Notes: generated by a model not told the origin, from the sequence alone. A stretch of 8,206 nucleotides of DNA from Cellvibrionales bacterium UBA7375 (GCA_002469845.1 DKNZ01000076.1:1-8206), one strand, 5' to 3'. Positions 1 to 6,654 are shown, counted from the stretch's first letter. Program-made: numbers and translations.

Positions 1-909
1 GTGAATCTAGAGTCTGGTCAAACTATAGAGGGCGATTTATTTATTGATTGTAGTGGCTTTATGGGGCTGCTAATCGATAAGGCGTTACATACAGGGTACG
101 ATGATTGGTCCCACTATCTACCCTGTGATAGCGCAGTGGCAGTTCAGACCCAATCTGTTGCAGAGCCAATTCCTTACACAAGATCCATTGCTAGAGAAGC
201 CGGTTGGCAGTGGCGTATACCCCTTCAGCATCGGGTAGGTAACGGCTTAGTTTTTTGTAGTAAATATTTAACTGATGAGCAGGCAACCCAAACACTGCTA
301 AATAATATTGAAGGCGAGCCTCTTACCAAGCCAAGGATTATAAAATTCCGAACGGGTCAGCGGCACCAGCATTGGAATAAAAATTGTGTGGCCTTAGGCC
401 TTGCGGCAGGGTTTTTAGAGCCCCTAGAATCTACAAGTATTCATCTTATCCAGCGTGGAATAATCAGGTTGCTACAATTGTTTCCTACTCAGGGCATTAG
501 TCAAACAGATGTGGATGAATTTAATGCTCAAATGAAAGAAGAGTTTTTAAACGTAAGAGACTTTATTGTTCTGCATTACCATGTGACCGAGCGTGAAGAT
601 ACGCCATTTTGGCGGCATTGTAAAAGCATGAAAATACCTGAAACGCTTGCCCATAGGGTAGAGCTATTCAAACAATCCGGGCGAATTTTTCAAAAGGACA
701 ATGATGTTTTTGCTGAAAATTCATGGTCACAAGTTATGCTAGGCCAAGGCATATTGCCTGAGCAGTATCACCCTATAGTCAATATGATGAGCGACGAAGA
801 GTTAGTACGCTTTCTAAATGGCATTAAGGGTTCAGTGAATAATGTGGTTGACCAATTGCCCACACACCAGCAGTTTATTGATAGCTACTGCAAAGCACCT
901 TCGATGTAA
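1..909 (+). CDS. Flavin-dependent tryptophan halogenase-like protein, C-terminal part (5' end outside window)
   Basis: This is the last 302 residues of a protein of the tryptophan 7-halogenase (Trp_halogenase) flavoprotein family, which is usually about 500 residues long, so roughly 200 N-terminal residues, including the FAD-binding GxGxxG and the catalytic lysine, lie left of the window. The GTG at position 1 is only an in-frame codon, not a credible start. Seen directly, counting from that codon: IDCSGF (15-20), the halogenase-typical WxWxIP (W69, W71, I73, P74), and GLAAGFLEPLESTSI (133-147). In characterised enzymes the PLEST segment holds the active-site Glu and Ser (here E143, S144). 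Family members oxidise halide with FADH2 and O2 and halogenate an indole or another electron-rich substrate, and they need a separate flavin reductase. Relatives encoded next to cupin-like proteins and TonB receptors in marine Gammaproteobacteria have no firmly known substrate, so action on free tryptophan should not be assumed. It ends 11 bases from the convergent cupin gene. Family assignment is strong; substrate unknown. Confidence 0.9.
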   Translation: MNLESGQTIEGDLFIDCSGFMGLLIDKALHTGYDDWSHYLPCDSAVAVQTQSVAEPIPYTRSIAREAGWQWRIPLQHRVGNGLVFCSKYLTDEQATQTLLNNIEGEPLTKPRIIKFRTGQRHQHWNKNCVALGLAAGFLEPLESTSIHLIQRGIIRLLQLFPTQGISQTDVDEFNAQMKEEFLNVRDFIVLHYHVTEREDTPFWRHCKSMKIPETLAHRVELFKQSGRIFQKDNDVFAENSWSQVMLGQGILPEQYHPIVNMMSDEELVRFLNGIKGSVNNVVDQLPTHQQFIDSYCKAPSM

Positions 910-920
910 TCCAGTTGTAA

Positions 921-1928
921 TTATTTAAGCTTTTCAGCTAAGAAATTTCGCACCTTAATTTCTTGCTCTGGACTGAGCTCAGTTACTACGTCTTTTAATT
1001 TAGGTGGCAAGTGTTCAGATGGATTATCTGTTGTCTTAAACACATAATAGTTAAAGAAATGTCTCCACGCCTCGCGTTTTGTCTTATCTAGATTAGCAAT
1101 ACTCAACATACTGTGTAAAAGGCTGTCATTAGGCGAGAGGCTGCCTTGATGGCTTCCTCCCCACCAATAATTAACCAAGATATTGAATGTATCTAAAGAC
1201 TCCACGCCGTGCCACCAAAGAGCAGGGATAAAAACTACATCACCGGGTTCTAAAGTGCCCTCAAAGCCAGCTTGAAGAGCATCCTTATACTTGGGATAGC
1301 GTTTAAAATCTGGATCTTTCATATCCACCATACTAACCGGAACCCCCGCCGGTGCGCTAAGTGTGGGGCCAGGGTACAAATTGTTAATTTGCTCCGGGGG
1401 GAATAGGGTGAATTTTCTTCTCCCAGCAACTACACAGGCTAAATTATCATGAATATCATAATGAGGCGCAACAGTAGCCTGATTGCCTACCCACATAGTA
1501 GGTTCAGCTGAGGTATCTAAAAGCGGCTGGGGATGTAGGGCTTTATAACCTGGCAAGACCTGACTTAGTTGTATTGCTTGTAGGGCTATAGCATGGGGCT
1601 TTTGACTATCTTTGATGGCCAAAAGCCGCTCTAAACCGATAGTGAGTGTGACCTCAGCACGCTGAAAATTTATATCTGTTAGATCCTCGGAATAAAAAAA
1701 TCGACCCTTAATATCTGGAGTTCCAACCAGTGCGGGGATAACTGCATTAGTATCGAAGGGTTTAAGATAATCAACAGCAGCCTCCGGTGATTTTTTTGCC
1801 GCCACAACTGTCGGCCAATCAGACACAACGGATCTAATAATAGCCGGTTGATTTAGAGGGATTATCTCATTTTGAAAGCGAGCATAATCCACATTGTCCC
1901 AAACTCGAATATCCTGCAAAGTTATCAC
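921..1928 (-). CDS. Cupin-like (JmjC/cupin_8-type) Fe(II) protein, possible 2-oxoglutarate oxygenase
   Basis: A 335-residue soluble protein with the double-stranded beta-helix layout of the cupin_8/JmjC family (FIH-like and Pass1-like hydroxylases). The iron-binding facial triad is visible: H156 and D158 in APHYDIHDN, and H240 in PGDVVFIPALWWHGVES. K172 in GRRKFTLFPP sits where these enzymes often bind 2-oxoglutarate. The N-terminal stretch NQPAIIRSVVSDWP (27-39) is also typical. Family members hydroxylate protein side chains or small molecules; the substrate here cannot be read from sequence. It faces the halogenase-like gene, and this pairing recurs near TonB-dependent receptors and SapC-like genes in related bacteria. 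Start is uncertain. The GTG at 1928 gives the full length but has no upstream Shine-Dalgarno. AGGTGA at 1925-1930 lies 5 bases before an in-frame TTG at 1919, which would remove three residues. No signal peptide is seen. Confidence 0.85.
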   Translation of the reverse strand: MITLQDIRVWDNVDYARFQNEIIPLNQPAIIRSVVSDWPTVVAAKKSPEAAVDYLKPFDTNAVIPALVGTPDIKGRFFYSEDLTDINFQRAEVTLTIGLERLLAIKDSQKPHAIALQAIQLSQVLPGYKALHPQPLLDTSAEPTMWVGNQATVAPHYDIHDNLACVVAGRRKFTLFPPEQINNLYPGPTLSAPAGVPVSMVDMKDPDFKRYPKYKDALQAGFEGTLEPGDVVFIPALWWHGVESLDTFNILVNYWWGGSHQGSLSPNDSLLHSMLSIANLDKTKREAWRHFFNYYVFKTTDNPSEHLPPKLKDVVTELSPEQEIKVRNFLAEKLK

Positions 1929-1963
1929 CTAAAGGGTTTCTATCGCTATTTAATAAGCTTTGA

Positions 1964-1972
1964 ATTATGGCA
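1964..1972 (-). promoter_or_regulatory. Candidate extended -10 promoter element for the cupin-like gene
   Basis: On the minus strand this reads TGCCATAAT, which matches the extended -10 pattern TGnTATAAT at all but one base. It lies in the 66-base gap between the nuclease-fusion gene and the cupin gene, about 35 bases upstream of the cupin start. No convincing -35 hexamer is seen at 16-18 bases, which extended -10 promoters can tolerate. This is a motif match only, in AT-rich DNA. Confidence 0.3.
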
Positions 1973-1994
1973 GAAAATCTAAAAAATTGTGTAT

Positions 1995-3521
1995 TTATTG
2001 TGTAGCCTGATCAAGCATCCAAATTTTCAGGTTGGACATCTTTTTGTTGTCTTCATTGATTAAAAATCGAACCAAAATAAAATATATATCTAAATCAAAC
2101 TTATCGTCCGCTTTAAAGTTGGTATTAGACTGCTGAGAAAGTGACGGGTTATTATTAGAGACCTGATAGCCCAAATCATAAATATCCTCTGCTACATCCA
2201 ATTTTATTATATAGCGCCAGTGGTCAATGATATGAAAAGCGGGTTGTCCTTGCGGGTTGGATTCTTCAATCATAATGGCATTTTGATAGGGCCAAGCTTG
2301 AATCTGATAGCGCTGTATAGCTGATGTTAATCGTTCATTGTAATGTTCTGGAGCTTCTGCCCCATGGCAAGCTCCAAGGCATTTTTTAAGCTGACTTCGA
2401 AAGCACGCCTTTCCCTGTTTGTGAGTTTTTTCTAAACCAATAAGTTGGTGGCATAAAAAATACTGGTCAGCCAGTTTTTCTAATTGAATCGAAGCCTGTC
2501 TTGGTGATCTAAACAGTCCAAATTGCTGCTCTGATGGATCGATTGAAGAAACCGCTTCAGTGGCTAGTCGTAAATAGCCGCTCTCATCTAACGTTGATTT
2601 GTACTGGTAAAGTTTTCTGGTTTTTCTCAATCGACGATTATACAAAGGAGAGTGTGCTTTGATTTGATGGCTTTCTCTAATCTGTGCGCCAAAATCACTG
2701 GGGGTGGTTTCAAAGTTCACATGGGCGGTTTTTTGGCACATCTGAAACTCTTTAGAATTGGTGTAGTCTGCTGAAAAATGACTTAAGACGCGATTGCGAA
2801 GATTAATACTTTTACCCACATAAAGTAGTTCGCCATTCTGTGCATAAAAATAATAGACACCCGCAGTATTGGGAATATTATTAATCTCATCAGGGTCTAA
2901 TAGTGGCGGAAGAGAGGTACGTTTTAATAATTGCTTACAGCAAGCCTCAATTTCTTGGGGTGAATAGATGCTAGAGGTTTTAATAAAAAAACCGTACACC
3001 ATTTTAGCGTCATCAAGAGCGCGATGGCGATTCTCAATATTTAAATCAAAACGTTTGATAATTTCTGATAGGCCATGTCGCTTAAATTGTGGGTATAGAT
3101 TTCGGCTTAATTTAACCGAGCACAGGGGCTTTGCATTGTAGTTAACACCAATACGGCTAAATTCACTTTTTAGAAAGCTGTAATCAAATCGAGCGTTATG
3201 TGCAACTAAGGTCCTATTTTCTAGTAATTCGTGTAATTTGTCGGCAATTTCAGAGAATTTAGGAGCATTATTAAGCATATTTGGTTTTATGCCTGTTAGC
3301 TTTTGAATAAAGTTAGGAACAATGGTTTCAGGGTTGATAAATGATTGCCATGTCTCAATTAAGCGGCCATCCTCAATAACCAGCAACCCGATTTCTATAA
3401 TTCTGTGGTACTTAGCTCTACCGCCAGTGGTTTCACAGTCGAGTATCACCATCTTATCTGGAAATCCTGCAGAAAATGAGTGGTTAATACTGTCGTTTTG
3501 GTTAAGCCAGTTTAGTTGCAT
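1995..3521 (-). CDS. DEDDh 3'-5' exonuclease fused to a UvrC/Cho-like GIY-YIG endonuclease
   Basis: A 508-residue two-nuclease fusion. Residues 24-180 are a DnaQ-type (Pol III epsilon-like) exonuclease with the full DEDDh set: D28 and E30 in LDCETTG, D113 in HNARFDYSFL, H166 and D171 in NRHRALDDA. Residues about 216-300 are a GIY-YIG domain like the UvrC N-terminus: Y223 (GVYYF), Y234 and K237 (YVGK), R244, E283, then the UvrC-like IKAHSPLYNRR. Residues 357-385 carry four cysteines (C357, C373, C381, C385) followed by HYNERL, like the UvrC cysteine region. The UvrC C-terminal RNase H-like nuclease and HhH domains are absent, so the second half is Cho-like. The last 100 residues match no domain I can name. 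DnaQ-UvrC/Cho fusions are known in several bacterial groups, and a role in DNA repair, cutting then trimming, is the usual inference. Start: the ATG at 3521 lacks a clear Shine-Dalgarno; M24 is an alternative that just keeps the exonuclease motif. Confidence 0.9.
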   Translation of the reverse strand: MQLNWLNQNDSINHSFSAGFPDKMVILDCETTGGRAKYHRIIEIGLLVIEDGRLIETWQSFINPETIVPNFIQKLTGIKPNMLNNAPKFSEIADKLHELLENRTLVAHNARFDYSFLKSEFSRIGVNYNAKPLCSVKLSRNLYPQFKRHGLSEIIKRFDLNIENRHRALDDAKMVYGFFIKTSSIYSPQEIEACCKQLLKRTSLPPLLDPDEINNIPNTAGVYYFYAQNGELLYVGKSINLRNRVLSHFSADYTNSKEFQMCQKTAHVNFETTPSDFGAQIRESHQIKAHSPLYNRRLRKTRKLYQYKSTLDESGYLRLATEAVSSIDPSEQQFGLFRSPRQASIQLEKLADQYFLCHQLIGLEKTHKQGKACFRSQLKKCLGACHGAEAPEHYNERLTSAIQRYQIQAWPYQNAIMIEESNPQGQPAFHIIDHWRYIIKLDVAEDIYDLGYQVSNNNPSLSQQSNTNFKADDKFDLDIYFILVRFLINEDNKKMSNLKIWMLDQATQ

Positions 3522-3560
3522 TGAGTTATTTTTTTATGGGATCAGAGCTACTATGTACGC

Positions 3561-3586
3561 AAAATTGTGCTGTGAATATCAATTTT
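3561..3586. repeat. Short AT-rich inverted repeat between ylqF and the nuclease-fusion gene
   Basis: AAAATTG at 3561-3567 and its exact reverse complement CAATTTT at 3580-3586 are separated by 12 bases, inside the 81-base intergenic gap. It could be an operator-like palindrome or a weak RNA hairpin after ylqF. The arms are nearly all A and T, so it is a poor intrinsic terminator, and a 7-base match can arise by chance in such DNA. Confidence 0.3.
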
Positions 3587-3602
3587 AACCAGAAAAGGTG
3601 AT

Positions 3603-4541
3603 TTATCGGCGGTTGGCTTTAGTTTTTCTTTTGCGGGCGGCTTTTTCTTCAAGGCGGCGTTTTTCAAGCGCTTCTTTTTCTGCTTTCATTACCTCCACCT
3701 GCTGTAATTCTTTATCAATAACCTCTGGCGTTTCCAGCGTCATTGGGCCAAGTTTGCCATCTCTTAATTCATTGATAAAAATGGTTGAAGCACGCTCAAA
3801 ATCAATTCGTTTGCCGCCGCGCAAACAGCCGCGCTGCTTACCTATTATTTCTAACAATTCTGTTTCTGTTTGTGGCAGTTCACTCAGATCAAATCGATTT
3901 TTTAAATACTCTGGATACTGAGCTAGGCAAAAGTCTGCTGCAAAATAGGCCACATCCTCATAGCTCATTGCAGTATCTTTAATAGCACCTGTAGTAGCTA
4001 ATCTATAACTACTATTGGGGTGATCTATCTTGGGCCATAAAATCCCTGGGGTGTCCAACAGCATAATACCATTGCGAAGATTAATGCGCTGTTGCCCCTT
4101 AGTGATGGCCGGTTCATCCCCTGTATTAGCAATATGTTTACCCGCTAGGCAATTAATAAGGGTAGATTTACCTACATTGGGAATGCCCGTCACCATGGCA
4201 AGGGTATTACGCTCAGTTTGTTGCGGATAAAGCTTATTAATTAAATCTATAATCTGCCCACTGGGATCAGTATTTAGCAAATCTAAAGCCATGGACTTAG
4301 TATTATTTTGCTGTTCAAAATAACTTTGCCACTGTTTGGTAATAGCCGGATCCGCAAGATCCAACTTGGTCAATAATTTGATCCGAGGTTTTTCAGTGCA
4401 AAGGGTTTGAATAAACGGATTAGAGCTACTATAGGGAATACGCGCATCAAGCACCTCGATGACAAGGTTAACCTGAGGCAATGCCTCAGTCATTTCCTTG
4501 CTGGCTTTGTACATATGGCCTGGATACCATTGAATTGCCAT
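3603..4541 (-). CDS. ylqF: Ribosome biogenesis GTPase YlqF/RbgA (circularly permuted GTPase)
   Basis: A 312-residue cytoplasmic GTPase of the YlqF/YawG family. Bacterial RbgA helps late assembly of the 50S ribosomal subunit. The circular permutation is visible in motif order. First comes the N-terminal family signature IQWYPGHMYKA (3-13) and DARIP (32-36). The G4 motif follows as TKLD (58-61), then the P-loop G1 GIPNVGKST (119-127), the G2 threonine T147 in PAITKG, and G3 DTPG (163-166). The C-terminus, from about residue 285, is Lys/Arg/Glu-rich and suits rRNA contact. Length is normal for the family. One oddity is TKLD in place of the usual NKxD at G4. The ATG at 4541 is the chosen start because the conserved WYPGHM begins only five residues later, leaving no room for a later start. 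It is leftward like its neighbours, 84 bases after the CPXCG gene and 81 before the nuclease fusion; functional linkage to either is not evident. Confidence 0.95.
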   Translation of the reverse strand: MAIQWYPGHMYKASKEMTEALPQVNLVIEVLDARIPYSSSNPFIQTLCTEKPRIKLLTKLDLADPAITKQWQSYFEQQNNTKSMALDLLNTDPSGQIIDLINKLYPQQTERNTLAMVTGIPNVGKSTLINCLAGKHIANTGDEPAITKGQQRINLRNGIMLLDTPGILWPKIDHPNSSYRLATTGAIKDTAMSYEDVAYFAADFCLAQYPEYLKNRFDLSELPQTETELLEIIGKQRGCLRGGKRIDFERASTIFINELRDGKLGPMTLETPEVIDKELQQVEVMKAEKEALEKRRLEEKAARKRKTKANRR

Positions 4542-4578
4542 AGGGCGCTAATCTCTAGTGTTGAAATCAAAAGAAATT

Positions 4579-4587
4579 ATTCTAACA
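4579..4587 (-). promoter_or_regulatory. Candidate extended -10 promoter element for ylqF
   Basis: On the minus strand this reads TGTTAGAAT, an extended -10 pattern (TGn plus TAGAAT, five of six to consensus), about 38 bases upstream of the ylqF start in the 84-base gap after the CPXCG gene. No good -35 is present. It suggests ylqF can be transcribed separately from the carotenoid operon; support is by motif only. Confidence 0.3.
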
Positions 4588-4625
4588 TGGTTGGCAGGCA
4601 AACTAACTTCTAAAGAGATAAATTC

Positions 4626-4814
4626 CTAAAAGCCCAAATCTTCTTGAGTGACGCTAACAGTGATATGATCGCCCTGAATGTCAGTGTTGACTAAAATGGG
4701 TCGGCAGCAGACAGAACAATCTTCGGTATAAGTCTGGGATTCAGAGGGATCAACCAATAACGTGATGGTTTCCCAGCAGAACGGGCAGGTAATTTGCTCT
4801 TCATGTAAAAACAT
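4626..4814 (-). CDS. Small CPXCG-type cysteine-rich (zinc-ribbon-like) protein
   Basis: A 62-residue protein matching the Cys_rich_CPXG family of small bacterial proteins of unknown function. Two cysteine knuckles are visible: C10-P-F-C13 and C33-S-V-C36, with C37 adjacent, separated by an acidic linker. The pattern predicts one structural zinc. This copy has Trp after the first CPxC where the family name implies Gly. The middle TYTEDCSVCCRPI and the acidic C-terminus ending DLGF are typical of family members as I remember them. No membrane segment or signal peptide is seen. It starts at the ATG at 4814, 38 bases downstream of fni on the same strand, so it may be co-transcribed with the retinal operon, but no role in carotenoid metabolism is known. 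The Shine-Dalgarno is weak or absent. Confident as a real gene, because of conserved cysteines and length; function unknown. Confidence 0.85.
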   Translation of the reverse strand: MFLHEEQITCPFCWETITLLVDPSESQTYTEDCSVCCRPILVNTDIQGDHITVSVTQEDLGF

Positions 4815-4852
4815 AGGTTTTGGCCATTAGTATCAAAACTACGCAATCAAGG

Positions 4853-5860
4853 TTAGTTAGTCTGTAGCGGTGCTTTTCGCAGACTGTCTAGATTAGAACT
4901 ACCGGTTAAAAACATCGCCCAACGCAGTTGCTTTTTAAGCACAGTAATTTTTTCTATAACAGCTTCAGTCGATTCCAGTGCAGGCGCTAGGAATGGCTGA
5001 GCCAGAGCAGATACGTTTGCTCCAAGGCGAATGCAACGTGCTACATCCAACCCATTTCTTACGCCACCAGAACCAATAAGGTTTAGACTTGGACAGACTT
5101 GTTTAACAGCGGGCAAAAGCTCTACAGTATCCATTCCCCAGTCAATAAAAGGCTCTGCAATTTTCTTTTCCTGAGTTATTTGATTACGTGCCATTTCAAT
5201 ACTTGCCCAGTTGGTGCCTCCACGACCGGCAACCTCAATCCACTTGATGCCACCGCTGGCCAACCTCTCGGCGCAGCTAGGCCCAATGCCTGCACCTACT
5301 TCTTTGACTATGACTGGAACCGATAATTTATCGGAACAGTGGTAGATTGATTCTAAAACTTGTTTCCAGTCGCGATCGCCACCCTGCTGTACCAATTCTT
5401 GCAGTGGATTAATATGAATAACCAATGCATTTGCCGCAACAGCATCTACTGCTTTTTGGGCAAAAGCTAATCCCAATTGTTGAAGCTGTGTGGCCCCAAT
5501 ATTTCCCAGCAATAAAGCTGATGGGGCATATTGCCTAACTGTTTGTGGCTGATTTTGTTCAAGCGCAGCACGTTGTGAGCCCAATGCCATTGGGATACCA
5601 CAGGCTTCAGCCGCTTCAGCTAAATGACGGTTAATAATATCGCCTCTATCACAGCCGCCCGTCATAGCACCAATCATAATCGGAGCACTTATACTTTGGT
5701 CTAAAAAGTAACTATTAATATCAATATCAGTCACAGCGACTTCAGGTAATGCGTTGTGCTCAAAGCGAATATTATCAAACGTTGAAAGCGCATGGCTTTG
5801 ATGCTCGGACTTAAGCGCCAACTCAATATGGTCAGCTTTGCGATTAATAATATCAGTCAT
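4853..5860 (-). CDS. fni: Type II isopentenyl-diphosphate delta-isomerase (FMN-dependent)
   Basis: A 335-residue TIM-barrel flavoenzyme that interconverts IPP and DMAPP using reduced FMN and Mg2+. It supplies the starter for the prenyl chain that becomes beta-carotene. Visible family motifs: N-terminal INRKADHIELAL (R7, K8, H11; diphosphate binding), MTGG (66-69), GSQR (94-97), HINPLQE (149-155, containing the catalytic-region Gln154 and the Mg2+-associated Glu155), KEVG (186-189), AGRGGTNW (211-218), and the flavin-phosphate loop GSGGVRNGLD (263-272). Length is normal. It is unrelated in fold to the Nudix-type Idi1. Its ATG overlaps the blh stop in an ATGA, so translation is probably coupled to blh; GGA in GGCGGAC lies seven bases upstream as a possible ribosome site. 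Its place at the end of a crtB-crtY-blh block argues that it serves retinal production. The gene is also called idi2. Confidence 0.97.
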   Translation of the reverse strand: MTDIINRKADHIELALKSEHQSHALSTFDNIRFEHNALPEVAVTDIDINSYFLDQSISAPIMIGAMTGGCDRGDIINRHLAEAAEACGIPMALGSQRAALEQNQPQTVRQYAPSALLLGNIGATQLQQLGLAFAQKAVDAVAANALVIHINPLQELVQQGGDRDWKQVLESIYHCSDKLSVPVIVKEVGAGIGPSCAERLASGGIKWIEVAGRGGTNWASIEMARNQITQEKKIAEPFIDWGMDTVELLPAVKQVCPSLNLIGSGGVRNGLDVARCIRLGANVSALAQPFLAPALESTEAVIEKITVLKKQLRWAMFLTGSSNLDSLRKAPLQTN

Positions 5861-6654
5861 AATAAAGTCCGCCGTTTATCCAAATAATCCACTAAAACCA
5901 TATGTGGCCAAGTCAGTGCAGCCAGCCCAATAAAAGTGAGCTGTAATAAAATATCGCTTAAAGATCCACTTAGATAAAAGACAAATATCCCCGCGCTTGC
6001 CCAAGATAGCAACGTATAAACAATAGCCTCTAGAGCTGCGCCTAATCGTTTATCCTCTTCTAAGCTATGCCATAGGCGCACAGTATGTCCACGGCTATGC
6101 CATAGGCAAAAATACAGAGCAAAACTTATTAAGGGAGGAAGTGCTAAAGCAATAAGGATCATTGCCATAAGACCTACCAGGGGTTTGCCATACTGCTTTT
6201 TATACAGGGCAAAGAAACAATAGCCAATAAAGCCTATAAGCCACAGAATAAAAAATACCTGAATAATAGACAACAATAAATCAGCTGCGTTGGCACCAAT
6301 AAGAATAGCAAAAATAGGCTTTACTGCTTCTGGGTTTAAACTTGGAATAGCAATAGGTACTAGACCACCATGAGCCAGCCAAGGTAGCCAGTCTGTGCCA
6401 ACTTCGGCAATATCACTTGCGCCAAAATGGTAGCCCGAAATGATTAGAAACAGGCCTAGACTTACAAGAGGAAACCACCACCAGAGTAAAGCAATAATAG
6501 CGGCCATAGATATATAAGCTAGATGAAATAAAATCCATGGTAGCGAACCCTGCATTGACCAGCCGTTTCGTCGCGCAATAGCGGCATCAAAGCCCCCATG
6601 AGGCACACCAAACAGAAATATGGCGGCCAATGCCGCAAAATCCCAGCTGGTCAT
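5857..6654 (-). CDS. blh: Brp/Blh-family beta-carotene 15,15'-dioxygenase (retinal-forming)
   Basis: A 265-residue polytopic inner-membrane protein of the Brp/Blh family, which cleaves beta-carotene at the central double bond with O2 to give two molecules of all-trans-retinal, the rhodopsin chromophore. Signature segments: FGVPHGGFD (15-23), SGYHFGASD (73-81), CLWHSRGH (183-190) and WPHMVLVDY (249-257). The iron ligands are expected to be H19, H76, H186 and H190. Their spacing (57, 110, 4) equals that of the four essential histidines reported for the marine Blh from uncultured bacterium 66A03 (H21, H78, H188, H192, from memory). Several hydrophobic helices are evident (about 5-18, 38-58, 61-74, 111-150, 158-185, 207-227, 232-250). 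It shares ATGA with crtY upstream and with fni downstream. No frameshift or lost ligand is seen, so it should be active. It implies a retinal-binding rhodopsin elsewhere in the genome. Confidence 0.96.
   Translation of the reverse strand: MTSWDFAALAAIFLFGVPHGGFDAAIARRNGWSMQGSLPWILFHLAYISMAAIIALLWWWFPLVSLGLFLIISGYHFGASDIAEVGTDWLPWLAHGGLVPIAIPSLNPEAVKPIFAILIGANAADLLLSIIQVFFILWLIGFIGYCFFALYKKQYGKPLVGLMAMILIALALPPLISFALYFCLWHSRGHTVRLWHSLEEDKRLGAALEAIVYTLLSWASAGIFVFYLSGSLSDILLQLTFIGLAALTWPHMVLVDYLDKRRTLL

Noticed and set aside
1..3. GTG at position 1 as the start of the halogenase-like gene
   Set aside because: Family members are about 500 residues and the FAD-binding N-terminus is missing, so the frame must be cut by the window edge.
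925..950. Possible bidirectional terminator between the convergent halogenase-like and cupin genes
   Set aside because: Only a 4-base AGCT stem with a GAAA loop is visible, within the cupin coding end, with no GC-rich stem or U tract; too weak to call.
3522..3602. LexA/SOS box upstream of the nuclease fusion
   Set aside because: I looked for CTGT-N8-ACAG in the gap and saw no match, so no SOS control is claimed.
3322..3982. Rightward open frames at 3322-3588, 3598-3921 and 3785-3982
   Set aside because: They lie opposite the nuclease fusion and ylqF, whose motifs are unmistakable. Their translations show no domain, and the Ser/Arg/Phe-rich composition is typical of antisense frames.
4030..4613. 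Rightward open frames at 4030-4230 and 4407-4613
   Set aside because: They are antisense to the conserved GTPase motifs and N-terminus of ylqF, with no recognisable protein and no ribosome site.
4815..4852. Hairpin TTTTG...CAAAA between fni and the CPXCG gene as a terminator
   Set aside because: The stem is five bases, AT-rich, with a long loop and no U tract after it.
5099..5326. Rightward open frame of 75 residues
   Set aside because: It is antisense to the conserved core of fni; there is no domain.
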